A stretch of 5,535 nucleotides of DNA from Chloroflexota bacterium (lineage in GTDB: Bacteria > Chloroflexota > Anaerolineae > Anaerolineales > UBA4823): assembly GCA_017860725.1 (NCBI GenBank), contig JAGDMX010000206.1:1-5535 (forward strand), read 5' to 3'. Under the pieces are notes generated by a model. That model was not told the origin of the DNA. It saw nothing but the letters and a program-made list of their open reading frames with translations, and ran no database searches. Every line of letters starts with the position of its first letter. Position 1 is the stretch's first letter. The position numbers and the translations under genes were made by a program. Shown here in pieces: positions 1-5,045 of this stretch.

Positions 1-225
1 AACGACCCCATTGTCAAAGCCTGGCTTACTCATTTCAGGCTGCAAAACATGCTCGTGGAGGCCATCCCGACGGAAGCGCTGCTCGACACTGCCGCAAAAG
101 GGCGTAATGTGGGTAGCATCCTGGTGCACATTCATAATAACCGCCTGAGCTGGCTGGAACCGGCTGCACCCGACCAGGTCGAGGGGATTGGCGAGGCGAT
201 TAAGCCTTTAACGCCTCGCTCATAG
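1..225 (+). pseudogene. DinB-family (DfsB-like four-helix) protein, apparently C-terminally truncated; 5' end outside window
   Basis: Frame 1 is open from the left edge and ends at a TAG at 223-225, giving 74 visible residues. Residues 34-52 (G-R-N-V-G ... H43-I-H45-N-N-R ... W51-L) match the motif of DinB-like metal-binding four-helix proteins usually written GRSVGEQFAHIHNVRLMWL, and the following A-A-P-x-x-x-E-G-I also fits. DinB-superfamily proteins are typically about 150-170 residues, and this motif lies near residues 40-60. The later helices, including the C-terminal H-x-x-H-H-R-G-Q region that supplies further metal ligands, should therefore follow but do not. Recognisable similarity ends near nucleotide 189, and from 200 the DNA also encodes the tail of the opposite-strand methyltransferase. 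I read it as a gene broken at its 3' side. A naturally short protein cannot be excluded because the start is not visible. The family's biochemical role is mostly unknown; some members are thiol-dependent transferases or hydrolases. It is unrelated to DNA polymerase IV. Confidence 0.6.
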
Positions 226-1081
226 CGCGAATGTGTTCGGGCGTCGAGCCGCAGCAGGCACCCACCAGACGAGCACCCAGTTCGCGCATGCGCTGGGCGT
301 AGAGCGCCATCCGCTCCGGCGAACCGTCGTAAACCACCTGTCCCCCTACCAGTTGCGGCAGGCCGGCATTGGCTTTGGCAATCAGAAGCGCCCCCGGATT
401 AGCCTGGTGCATCGCATCGATGATGGTTTCCATCTCGTCCGGTCCGGTGCCGCAATTGGCGCCGATCAAGAGCAAATCCAGCGTGCCCAAAGCCTCGGCG
501 GCTTTGGCCGGAGTCGTACCCATCATTGTGCGGCCACGGGTATCAAACGAGAGAGTCGCTGCCAGCGGTAGGCTGGAGCTGGCACGCGCGCCCTCGACCG
601 CCGCCTTGACTTCGTTCAGGTCGCTCATTGTCTCCACCCATAGCAGGTCAACCCCGCCTTCCGCCAGCGCGGCGGCCTGCTCGGCGAAAGCTGCCACGGC
701 TTCCTCGTAGGTCAAAGGACCCAACGGCTTGAGCAGCTCACCGGTCGGCCCCATCGATCCGGCTGCCAAGACGGTGTGCGGCGCAGCCTCGGCCTCTGCC
801 CGGGCATTGGCAGCCGCGGCCCGATTCAGCTCGGCGGCGCGCCCTTGCAAGTCGTGGCGCTTGAGGCGGATGCGGTTGCCGCCGAAGGAGTTGGTCAGCA
901 CCAGCCGCGAGCCGGCCTGGATATAAGCCCGGTGAACCGCCCGCACACGCTCGGGATAGAGCACATTCCACTCCTCCGGCGAGTCGCCGCTTTCTAAGCC
1001 GGCCGCCATCAGCATGGTACCCATCGCTCCGTCCAGAAGCAGAGTGTTTTCACTTGCCAGCAGCGCTTCAATTTTATTCAC
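200..1081 (-). CDS. homocysteine S-methyltransferase family protein (MetH Hcy module / BHMT-like)
   Basis: The 293-residue protein is one zinc-dependent homocysteine-binding TIM barrel, which transfers a methyl group to homocysteine to give methionine in the cytosol. Visible landmarks are D17-G-A-M-G-T22 at the N-terminus, L-T-N-S-F-G-G-N at 62-69, G-S-M-G-P-T-G at 108-114, W-V-E150-T (family position contacting the homocysteine amine), G-A-N-C210-G and G-A-C276-C277-G-S. C210, C276 and C277 are the three cysteine zinc ligands of the family, so the protein looks active. The length matches a single Hcy module (about 290-310 aa), without folate or cobalamin domains. The start is a GTG at 1079-1081, preceded by a GGGAGG Shine-Dalgarno 8 nt upstream, and residues 14-22 then sit where expected. 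It is divergent to the folate-module gene at 1282. The methyl donor (methyl-corrinoid, betaine or S-methylmethionine) cannot be fixed from sequence. The partner gene favours methyl-corrinoid, although databases often name such proteins betaine-homocysteine methyltransferase. Confidence 0.9.
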   Translation of the reverse strand: MNKIEALLASENTLLLDGAMGTMLMAAGLESGDSPEEWNVLYPERVRAVHRAYIQAGSRLVLTNSFGGNRIRLKRHDLQGRAAELNRAAAANARAEAEAAPHTVLAAGSMGPTGELLKPLGPLTYEEAVAAFAEQAAALAEGGVDLLWVETMSDLNEVKAAVEGARASSSLPLAATLSFDTRGRTMMGTTPAKAAEALGTLDLLLIGANCGTGPDEMETIIDAMHQANPGALLIAKANAGLPQLVGGQVVYDGSPERMALYAQRMRELGARLVGACCGSTPEHIRAMSEALKA

Positions 1082-1089
1082 AGCGGGTA

Positions 1090-1095
1090 CCTCCC
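1090..1095 (-). promoter_or_regulatory. Shine-Dalgarno deciding the GTG start of the homocysteine methyltransferase
   Basis: On the minus strand this reads GGGAGG, 8 nt before the GTG at 1081-1079. It is the only strong ribosome site near the 5' end and supports the GTG over any later start. Confidence 0.7.
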
Positions 1096-1154
1096 AGAGA
1101 AATCGGATAGATTGATTTTAATCGATGTTGCCACAATTTAGACCGGATTATGGA

Positions 1155-1183
1155 TTGTGTGCCGGGCAGGGGGTCGTTATAAT
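1155..1183 (+). promoter_or_regulatory. predicted sigma70-type promoter for the methyltetrahydrofolate methyltransferase gene
   Basis: A perfect -10 hexamer TATAAT lies at 1178-1183, with TTGTGT (3 of 6 matches to TTGACA) at 1155-1160 and a 17-bp spacer. Transcription would begin near 1190, giving a 5' leader of about 90 nt before the ATG at 1282. The rest of the spacer 1082-1281 holds only short dyads, for example GAGCGCTC at 1251-1258, and I see no riboswitch consensus. Confidence 0.55.
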
Positions 1184-1281
1184 CACGCCATCAATTCGAC
1201 CAACAATTAGGTTCACTGAGCTCGAAACGCAAGGCAGATTGCTTCGCAAAGAGCGCTCGCATTGAATGAATAAGGACTCCC

Positions 1282-2163
1282 ATGGCAGAACACCTGACGA
1301 CGATCCTATCCTCACAATCCAAAACCGTCAAAATCAACCGTCTCAACCCGACCGTCATCATTGGTGAGCGCATCAACCCCACCGGGCGCAAAGTGATGCT
1401 GGAGGCGCTCCAGCAGGGCAACTTCGACCTGGTACGCAAGGATGCCTTATCCCAGGTAGCTGCGGGGGCTTCGGTGCTGGATGTAAACGCCGGCGTGCCT
1501 GGTGCGGACGAACCGGCGCTGCTGAAACAGGTGATGCAGGCGGTGATGGAGGTCACGGACGCGCCGCTGTGCATCGACACCAACAACCCTTCGGCCTTGG
1601 CAGCCGCCCTACCGCTCTACCAAGGCAAAGCACTGGTCAACTCTGTGAATGGAGAAGAGCACTCGCTGAATGCAGTACTACCGCTGGTCAAAGAGCACGG
1701 GGCGGTGGTCATTGGGCTGTGTATGGATGACTCGGGCATCCCCAAGACGGCGCAGGAGCGCCTGGCAGTAGCTGCCCGCATCATCGAACGCGCCGGGCGG
1801 TTGGGGATCCCCGTTGAAGATGTCGTCATCGATCCGCTGACCCTGACGATGGGCTCGGACAGCCTAGCCGGGCGGGTAACCCTGGACACGGTAGCGCTGG
1901 TGGTGCAGGAGTTCGGGGTGAATGTCTCAATGGGGGCCAGCAATGTGTCCTTTGGGCTACCCGATCGCAAGTATGTCAACGCCACATTCATTGCGATGGC
2001 GATTCAAGCCGGAGTAACCTGTCCAATCACCAACCCGCTGGTGATGGAGGTGATTACCGCCATCCTGGCAGCCGACCTGGCGCTGGGGCGCGACAACTAC
2101 GCTATGCGCTGGATCAAAGCCTACCGCAAACGGGCTGCGGAAGTGTCAGACCAGAGCCACTAA
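1282..2163 (+). CDS. methyltetrahydrofolate:corrinoid methyltransferase-type protein (pterin-binding, MetH folate module / AcsE-MtgA family)
   Basis: The 293-residue protein is a pterin-binding TIM barrel of the dihydropteroate synthase fold. It moves the methyl group between 5-methyltetrahydrofolate and the cobalt of a corrinoid protein. After a 24-residue leader come I-I-G-E-R-I-N-P-T-G (26-35), L-D67-V-N69-A-G, C-I-D99-T-N, L-V-N120-S-V-N-G-E-E, I-D184-P-L-T-L and G-A-S-N221-V-S-F-G-L-P. D99, N120, D184 and N221 line up with the folate-binding D75, N96, D160 and N199 of Moorella AcsE with nearly identical spacing (21, 64 and 37 against 39), so the pterin site is complete. No B12-binding domain (DxHxxG) is fused. 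The ATG is the first start after an in-frame TGA at 1267-1269 and has AAGGA 5 nt upstream. It stands divergent to a homocysteine methyltransferase, consistent with a split methionine synthase. Alternatively it could serve a demethylation or Wood-Ljungdahl-type methyl pathway (MtgA or AcsE role), which sequence alone does not decide. Confidence 0.88.
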   Translation: MAEHLTTILSSQSKTVKINRLNPTVIIGERINPTGRKVMLEALQQGNFDLVRKDALSQVAAGASVLDVNAGVPGADEPALLKQVMQAVMEVTDAPLCIDTNNPSALAAALPLYQGKALVNSVNGEEHSLNAVLPLVKEHGAVVIGLCMDDSGIPKTAQERLAVAARIIERAGRLGIPVEDVVIDPLTLTMGSDSLAGRVTLDTVALVVQEFGVNVSMGASNVSFGLPDRKYVNATFIAMAIQAGVTCPITNPLVMEVITAILAADLALGRDNYAMRWIKAYRKRAAEVSDQSH

Positions 2164-3050
2164 TCTGCAGCCGCCAACCGCGAAGCCCGGCGGTGAGCCA
2201 GGAAGCTTTCCAGCCAGTACAGAAACAACGCTGCCCAGATGATGCTGAAGCCAATCAGGCGCGCCTGGGTAAACGGCTCGTTATAGATCAGCACGCCAAT
2301 GAGGAACTGACAGGTGGGGGCAATATACTGCAACAGGCCGAGCAGCGACAGGTTGATGCTGCGGGCGGCAGCACCAAACAGCAACAGCGGTACAGCGGTC
2401 ACTACACCGGTGAAGACCAGCAGCAGGTTGGTCAGGGTGTTGTACTCGATAAATATGCCGGAGCCCTGGAGAGCGACATAAACCAGGTATAGTAGTGAAG
2501 GCACGAATAGGATGCCGGTTTCCAGGGTCAGGCTGTGCAGCGAGCCTAGCGGCGCGGTCTTTTTCAGCAGCCCGTATAGAGCAAAGGTGAAGGCTAACAC
2601 CAGGGCGATCCAGGGAAGGCTGCCGTAGCTGAAAGTCAGGTAGAGCACGCCTGCCGTCGCCATGCCAATCGGTACCCACTGCAGCGGGCGGATTTTTTCG
2701 CGCAGGAAAAGCACGCCGAGCAGTACATTGACCAGCGGATTAATAAAATATCCCAGGCTGGTCTCAACGATAAAACCAGCGTTTACTCCCCAGATATAGG
2801 TCAGCCAGTTGACCGCCAGTAGACAGGCTGCCAGGCCGTAGACCAGCACGATCTTGGGCTGGCGAATGGCCAGGCGCAACGGCGACCAATTCTTACGGGC
2901 GGAGATCAGGATGGCCAGAAATACCAGCGACCAGACCACGCGGTGATTGAGAATCTGCAGTGCCGGCACTTGCTGGAGTGCCTTCCAATAGATTGGTAAA
3001 AACCCCCAGATAACATAGGCACCAATTGCATTCAGCACACCACGGTTCAA
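2160..3050 (-). CDS. rarD: RarD, EamA/DMT-superfamily inner-membrane transporter
   Basis: This 296-residue polytopic membrane protein has about ten predicted hydrophobic helices arranged as two EamA-like halves. RarD signatures are clear: an N-terminal G-V-L-N-A-I-G-A-Y-V-I-W-G (4-16), N-H-R-V-V-W-S (35-41; E. coli THRVIWS), N-W-L-T-Y-I-W-G-V-N (81-90) and T-S-L-G-Y-F-I-N-P-L-V-N (97-108), followed by L-R-E-K. Length and order match the family (about 290-300 aa). Family members are linked to chloramphenicol sensitivity or to metabolite and amino-acid-like export, and the natural substrate is not established. The start is a TTG at 3048-3050. An in-frame TGA lies just upstream (3060-3062), GAGG sits 7 nt before the TTG, and the conserved N-terminus begins at once. 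The nearby ATG at 3061-3063 is out of frame. The 3' end overlaps the plus-strand methyltransferase by 4 bp. It is divergent from the tetR-like gene, with its promoter next to that gene's promoter, so regulation by the repressor is possible but unproven. Confidence 0.9.
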   Translation of the reverse strand: MNRGVLNAIGAYVIWGFLPIYWKALQQVPALQILNHRVVWSLVFLAILISARKNWSPLRLAIRQPKIVLVYGLAACLLAVNWLTYIWGVNAGFIVETSLGYFINPLVNVLLGVLFLREKIRPLQWVPIGMATAGVLYLTFSYGSLPWIALVLAFTFALYGLLKKTAPLGSLHSLTLETGILFVPSLLYLVYVALQGSGIFIEYNTLTNLLLVFTGVVTAVPLLLFGAAARSINLSLLGLLQYIAPTCQFLIGVLIYNEPFTQARLIGFSIIWAALFLYWLESFLAHRRASRLAAAD

Positions 3051-3057
3051 TGGATTG

Positions 3058-3061
3058 CCTC
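3058..3061 (-). promoter_or_regulatory. Shine-Dalgarno deciding the TTG start of rarD
   Basis: On the minus strand this reads GAGG, 7 nt before the TTG at 3050-3048. Because a stop lies immediately upstream in frame, it marks the longest possible rarD start. Confidence 0.6.
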
Positions 3062-3090
3062 ATTAACTAGTTTGCGAGCAAAGTGGGGGA

Positions 3091-3119
3091 ATCATAACAG
3101 AAAACAAGAACCTTTCCAA
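3091..3119 (-). promoter_or_regulatory. predicted sigma70-type promoter for rarD
   Basis: On the minus strand, TTGGAA (3119-3114, 4 of 6 matches) is followed after 17 bp by TATGAT (3096-3091, 5 of 6 matches). Transcription would begin near 3084, leaving a short leader of about 34 nt. Its -35 lies only 7 bp from the -35 of the divergent tetR-like promoter. Confidence 0.5.
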
Positions 3120-3126
3120 AATACCC

Positions 3127-3155
3127 TTGACAAACAAATATAAACAGTGTAAATT
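3127..3155 (+). promoter_or_regulatory. predicted sigma70-type promoter for the tetR-like gene
   Basis: A perfect -35, TTGACA, lies at 3127-3132. After a 17-bp spacer comes TAAATT (3150-3155, 4 of 6 matches). The start would be near 3162, about 35 nt before the ATG. The -10 and the start point lie inside the palindrome at 3138-3182, the arrangement expected for autorepression. Confidence 0.6.
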
Positions 3156-3182
3156 TATATCGTAAATAAACACCGTTTATAT
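3138..3182. promoter_or_regulatory. 45-bp imperfect palindrome, probable operator of the adjacent TetR-family repressor
   Basis: The segment is symmetric about base 3160, and 17 of its 22 base pairs match. The outer arms are ATATAAACaGTGT (3138-3150) and ACACcGTTTATAT (3170-3182); an inner arm pair lies at 3153-3157 and 3163-3167. It can also be read as three 15-bp pseudo-palindromes starting at 3140, 3153 and 3166. The last, ATAAAC-ACC-GTTTAT (3166-3180), has perfect 6-bp arms, and the first matches it at 11 of 15 positions. The element covers the -10 and transcription start of the tetR-like gene. TetR-family proteins bind such dyads as dimers and often repress themselves, so binding by the neighbouring protein is a strong inference. 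Confidence 0.75.
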
Positions 3183-3196
3183 AAGGGAGTAAAAAT

Positions 3197-3901
3197 ATGT
3201 CTCGCCCTAAAGGAAAGCACAACGGCCAGGATACAGCCCGGAAAATTAAAACGGTCGCCCGCCAGCAGATGGAAAAATACGGCACAGCGGGCTTAACCTT
3301 ACGCGGGATTGCCAAAGAGATGGGCATTACCGCCCCGGCGATCTATAACTACTACCCCCGCCTGGAGGATTTGATCACTGCCCTGATCGTGGACGCTTTC
3401 AACGCCCTGGCTGAGGCGATGCACGCCGCGGCAGTGGAAACCAGCCACTCTAGTTACGCTGCCCGTATCCAGGCGATTGTAGGTGCTTACCGGCAGTGGG
3501 CGGTGGAGAATCCGGTCGACTTCCAGTTGATCTATGGCAACCCGATCCCAGGTTACAGCGCGCCAGCAGAGCTGACCACTCCGCTGGCGCGCAAGCCCTT
3601 CATCGAGCTGATGCAGGTATATGTTGAAGCGATGAATACCGGCGCGCTGCATATACCCACCGAGTATCAGGATCTCCCTGACAGTGTAGCGCAGTACATC
3701 GATGGCTGGGGGCAGCGCGTTGGCACGCCCATCCCTGCGCCGCTCTTTGGGCAGATCATCAGCGGCTGGGGGCGCATTCATGGCCTGGTGATGCTGGAGC
3801 TGACCCACCACATCCAGCCTGTGATTGGCGACCCGGCAGCGTTTTACAGCTATGAAGTCAATGCCTACCTGCAGCGCCTGGAATTGCTCTCGCCTAAGTA
3901 G
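3197..3901 (+). CDS. TetR/AcrR-family transcriptional regulator with WHG-type C-terminal domain
   Basis: This 234-residue protein is a dimeric ligand-responsive DNA-binding regulator. The N-terminal TetR domain spans about residues 12-60, with helix-turn-helix L35-R-G-I-A-K-E-M-G-I-T-A-P-A-I-Y-N-Y-Y and then P-R-L-E-D-L. A basic N-terminal arm (S-R-P-K-G-K-H) may contact the minor groove. The C-terminal ligand domain shows Y98-R-Q-W-A ... N105-P ... F-Q-L-I-Y-G-N-P-I-P-G-Y120 and later W191-G-R-I-H195-G196. This is the W-x3-H-G signature of the WHG/TetR_C family often attached to regulators of uncertain ligand. The ATG has AGGGAG 7 nt upstream. The gene lies directly behind a palindromic operator over its own promoter, 70 bp before an SDR gene in the same direction and divergent to rarD. 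Likely role: autorepressor controlling the SDR as a two-gene operon, and perhaps rarD. The ligand is unknown. Confidence 0.92.
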   Translation: MSRPKGKHNGQDTARKIKTVARQQMEKYGTAGLTLRGIAKEMGITAPAIYNYYPRLEDLITALIVDAFNALAEAMHAAAVETSHSSYAARIQAIVGAYRQWAVENPVDFQLIYGNPIPGYSAPAELTTPLARKPFIELMQVYVEAMNTGALHIPTEYQDLPDSVAQYIDGWGQRVGTPIPAPLFGQIISGWGRIHGLVMLELTHHIQPVIGDPAAFYSYEVNAYLQRLELLSPK

Positions 3902-3960
3902 GAATTTGAAAAGTACTGGATAACCGGTTCTAACCGATAGAGCTACCCAATAAACATTGA

Positions 3961-3965
3961 AGGAG
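3961..3965 (+). promoter_or_regulatory. Shine-Dalgarno deciding the ATG start of the SDR gene
   Basis: AGGAG lies 6 nt before the ATG at 3972-3974. It rules out the slightly longer frame opening at a TTG at 3957, which would put this site inside the gene. Confidence 0.75.
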
Positions 3966-3971
3966 ATTCGA

Positions 3972-4925
3972 ATGACTGACTTACATGTCATTTTTGGCAG
4001 TGGGCCATTAGGCCGTTCCGTGATGAACCACGCTCTTGAGAAAGGCTACCAGGTGCGGATGGTCAACCGCAGCGGGAATATGAAAGACGCCCCCCAGGGA
4101 GTTGAGCTGGTCAGTGGAAACTGTCTGGATATCGAGAGCGTGTGCCACCTGGCTGAAGGCGCGGCGGTGGCTTACCAGTGCGCCCAGCCCGAATATCACG
4201 AATGGCCCGAAAAATTCCCGCCCCTGCAAGCCTCCATCCTGGAAGGTGTGGCTGCCAGCGGCGCCAAGCTGGTGATCGGCGAGAACCTGTACATGTACGG
4301 TGATACCGATGGCAAGCCGCTCATGGAGGATCTACCGTACAGTGCGCAGACACGCAAAGGTAAAATCCGTGCCGAGATGACCCGGGCTGCCCTGGAGGCG
4401 CACCGCAGCGGCAAGGTACGTGTTGCAATCGGGCGTGGTTCGGATTTCTTTGGCCCGTATGTGCTGGATTCGGCCCTGGGCAATCGAGCGATTTACCCGG
4501 CGCTGGCCGGAAAAAGCGCTTCGTTGGGCGGCAAGCTGGATCACGCCCACACTTACACCTACATTGAGGATTTTGGACGCGCCCTGGTTATCTTAGGGGA
4601 GCGAGAGGAAGCTTTGGGTCAGGCCTGGCACGTGCCAAACGACCAGCCCACCATCACCCAGCGCCAACTGATGACGATGTTTTTTGAGGAAATCGGCCTG
4701 CCGCCCAAGATGAGCGGTGTAAGCAAGACAATGATGCAAATAGCCGGCCTGTTTATCCCGGGAGCGCGTGAGACCGTGGAAATGATGTACGAGTTCGAAA
4801 GGCCGTTCGTGGTCGATTCCAGCAAGTTCGAGCGCACCTTTGGCATGCGACCAAATCCACTGCGCAACGCGGTGAAGAAGACGGTCGAGTGGTATCGGGC
4901 TAATCCTCAATCCAACCACAAATAG
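3972..4925 (+). CDS. NAD(P)-binding SDR / NAD-dependent epimerase-dehydratase-like protein, atypical active site
   Basis: The 317-residue soluble protein has an N-terminal Rossmann fold with V-I-F-G9-S-G11-P-L-G14 and N32-R33 after the second strand; the Arg suggests but does not prove NADP preference. D53 follows the third strand. The extended-SDR core continues with N105-L-Y-M-Y-G110-D, G-R-G-S-D-F-F-G-P (154-162) and H-T-Y-T-Y-I-E-D-F-G-R-A-L (193-205), and it ends with F-G-M-R-P-N-P-L-R-N-A-V-K-K-T-V-E-W-Y-R (290-309), the usual family tail. At the expected Y-x-x-x-K the sequence is T127-R-K-G-K131: the Lys is kept but the catalytic Tyr is Thr. That places it among atypical SDRs of unknown reaction, for which a sugar, lipid or ketone substrate cannot be chosen. 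It starts 70 bp after the TetR-like gene on the same strand, probably in one operon, and ends at the hairpin terminator at 4971-5010. Confidence 0.85.
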   Translation: MTDLHVIFGSGPLGRSVMNHALEKGYQVRMVNRSGNMKDAPQGVELVSGNCLDIESVCHLAEGAAVAYQCAQPEYHEWPEKFPPLQASILEGVAASGAKLVIGENLYMYGDTDGKPLMEDLPYSAQTRKGKIRAEMTRAALEAHRSGKVRVAIGRGSDFFGPYVLDSALGNRAIYPALAGKSASLGGKLDHAHTYTYIEDFGRALVILGEREEALGQAWHVPNDQPTITQRQLMTMFFEEIGLPPKMSGVSKTMMQIAGLFIPGARETVEMMYEFERPFVVDSSKFERTFGMRPNPLRNAVKKTVEWYRANPQSNHK

Positions 4926-4970
4926 GAATACCTTAACTGGTCAAAGCCATTATCACAACGAGGAAAAATT

Positions 4971-5010
4971 TCTAAAAGCTGCCAGCCTTACCGGACCGGC
5001 AGCTTTTAGA
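4971..5010. terminator. bidirectional intrinsic terminator between convergent genes
   Basis: Perfect 13-bp arms TCTAAAAGCTGCC (4971-4983) and GGCAGCTTTTAGA (4998-5010) enclose a 14-nt loop. On the plus strand the distal arm carries TTTT inside the stem (5004-5007) with only a weak U tract after it. On the minus strand the stem is followed by AAATTTTTCC, a better U tract. It lies 45 bp after the SDR stop and 35 bp beyond the membrane-protein stop, so it can end transcription from both sides. The rest of 4926-5045 shows nothing else. Confidence 0.8.
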
Positions 5011-5045
5011 TCAAGAAAATCCTAACTCTGGCCAGGACAGTTTAG

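Noticed and set aside
233..926. Several plus-strand open frames (233-571, 369-710, 729-926) opposite the homocysteine methyltransferase, considered as a continuation of the DinB-like gene
   Set aside because: None resembles the missing DinB helices; their composition is that of antisense to an alanine-rich gene. A simple frameshift therefore does not restore the DinB protein.
1111..1127. Dyad and -10-like TAAAAT (minus, 1120-1115) as promoter or operator of the homocysteine methyltransferase gene
   Set aside because: No acceptable -35 lies 16-18 bp upstream and the dyad arms are only 4 bp; too weak to call.
1190..1281. Cobalamin or SAM riboswitch in the leader of the methyl-folate methyltransferase gene
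   Set aside because: The leader is only about 90 nt and lacks a B12-box-like or SAM-type core; only small hairpins such as TTGC-TTC-GCAA are present.
1266..1367. Short upstream frame from the ATG at 1266 overlapping the methyltransferase start
   Set aside because: 33 codons out of frame, no ribosome site of its own and no recognisable product.
1617..1991. Minus-strand open frame opposite the methyl-folate methyltransferase
   Set aside because: Ser/Thr-rich translation with no domain, fully inside a conserved gene on the other strand; a shadow.
2281..2679. Minus-strand open frame in another register inside rarD
   Set aside because: Arg/Pro/His-rich translation without hydrophobic helices; the RarD frame explains the DNA.
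3906..3934. Internal promoter TTGAAA-17-TCTAAC and an AACCGGTT dyad between the tetR-like and SDR genes
   Set aside because: The -10 matches only 4 of 6 and the dyad is 8 bp, unrelated to the 3138-3182 operator; chance cannot be excluded, so it is not annotated.
3957..3971. Five-codon N-terminal extension of the SDR from a TTG
   Set aside because: It would include the AGGAG ribosome site; the ATG at 3972 is ideally spaced and puts the Rossmann strand right at the N-terminus.
3299..3991. Long minus-strand open frame (about 230 codons) opposite the tetR-like gene
   Set aside because: It is the complement of a clearly coding gene with family motifs. It has no recognisable domain and no ribosome site; GC-rich codon use explains the open frame.
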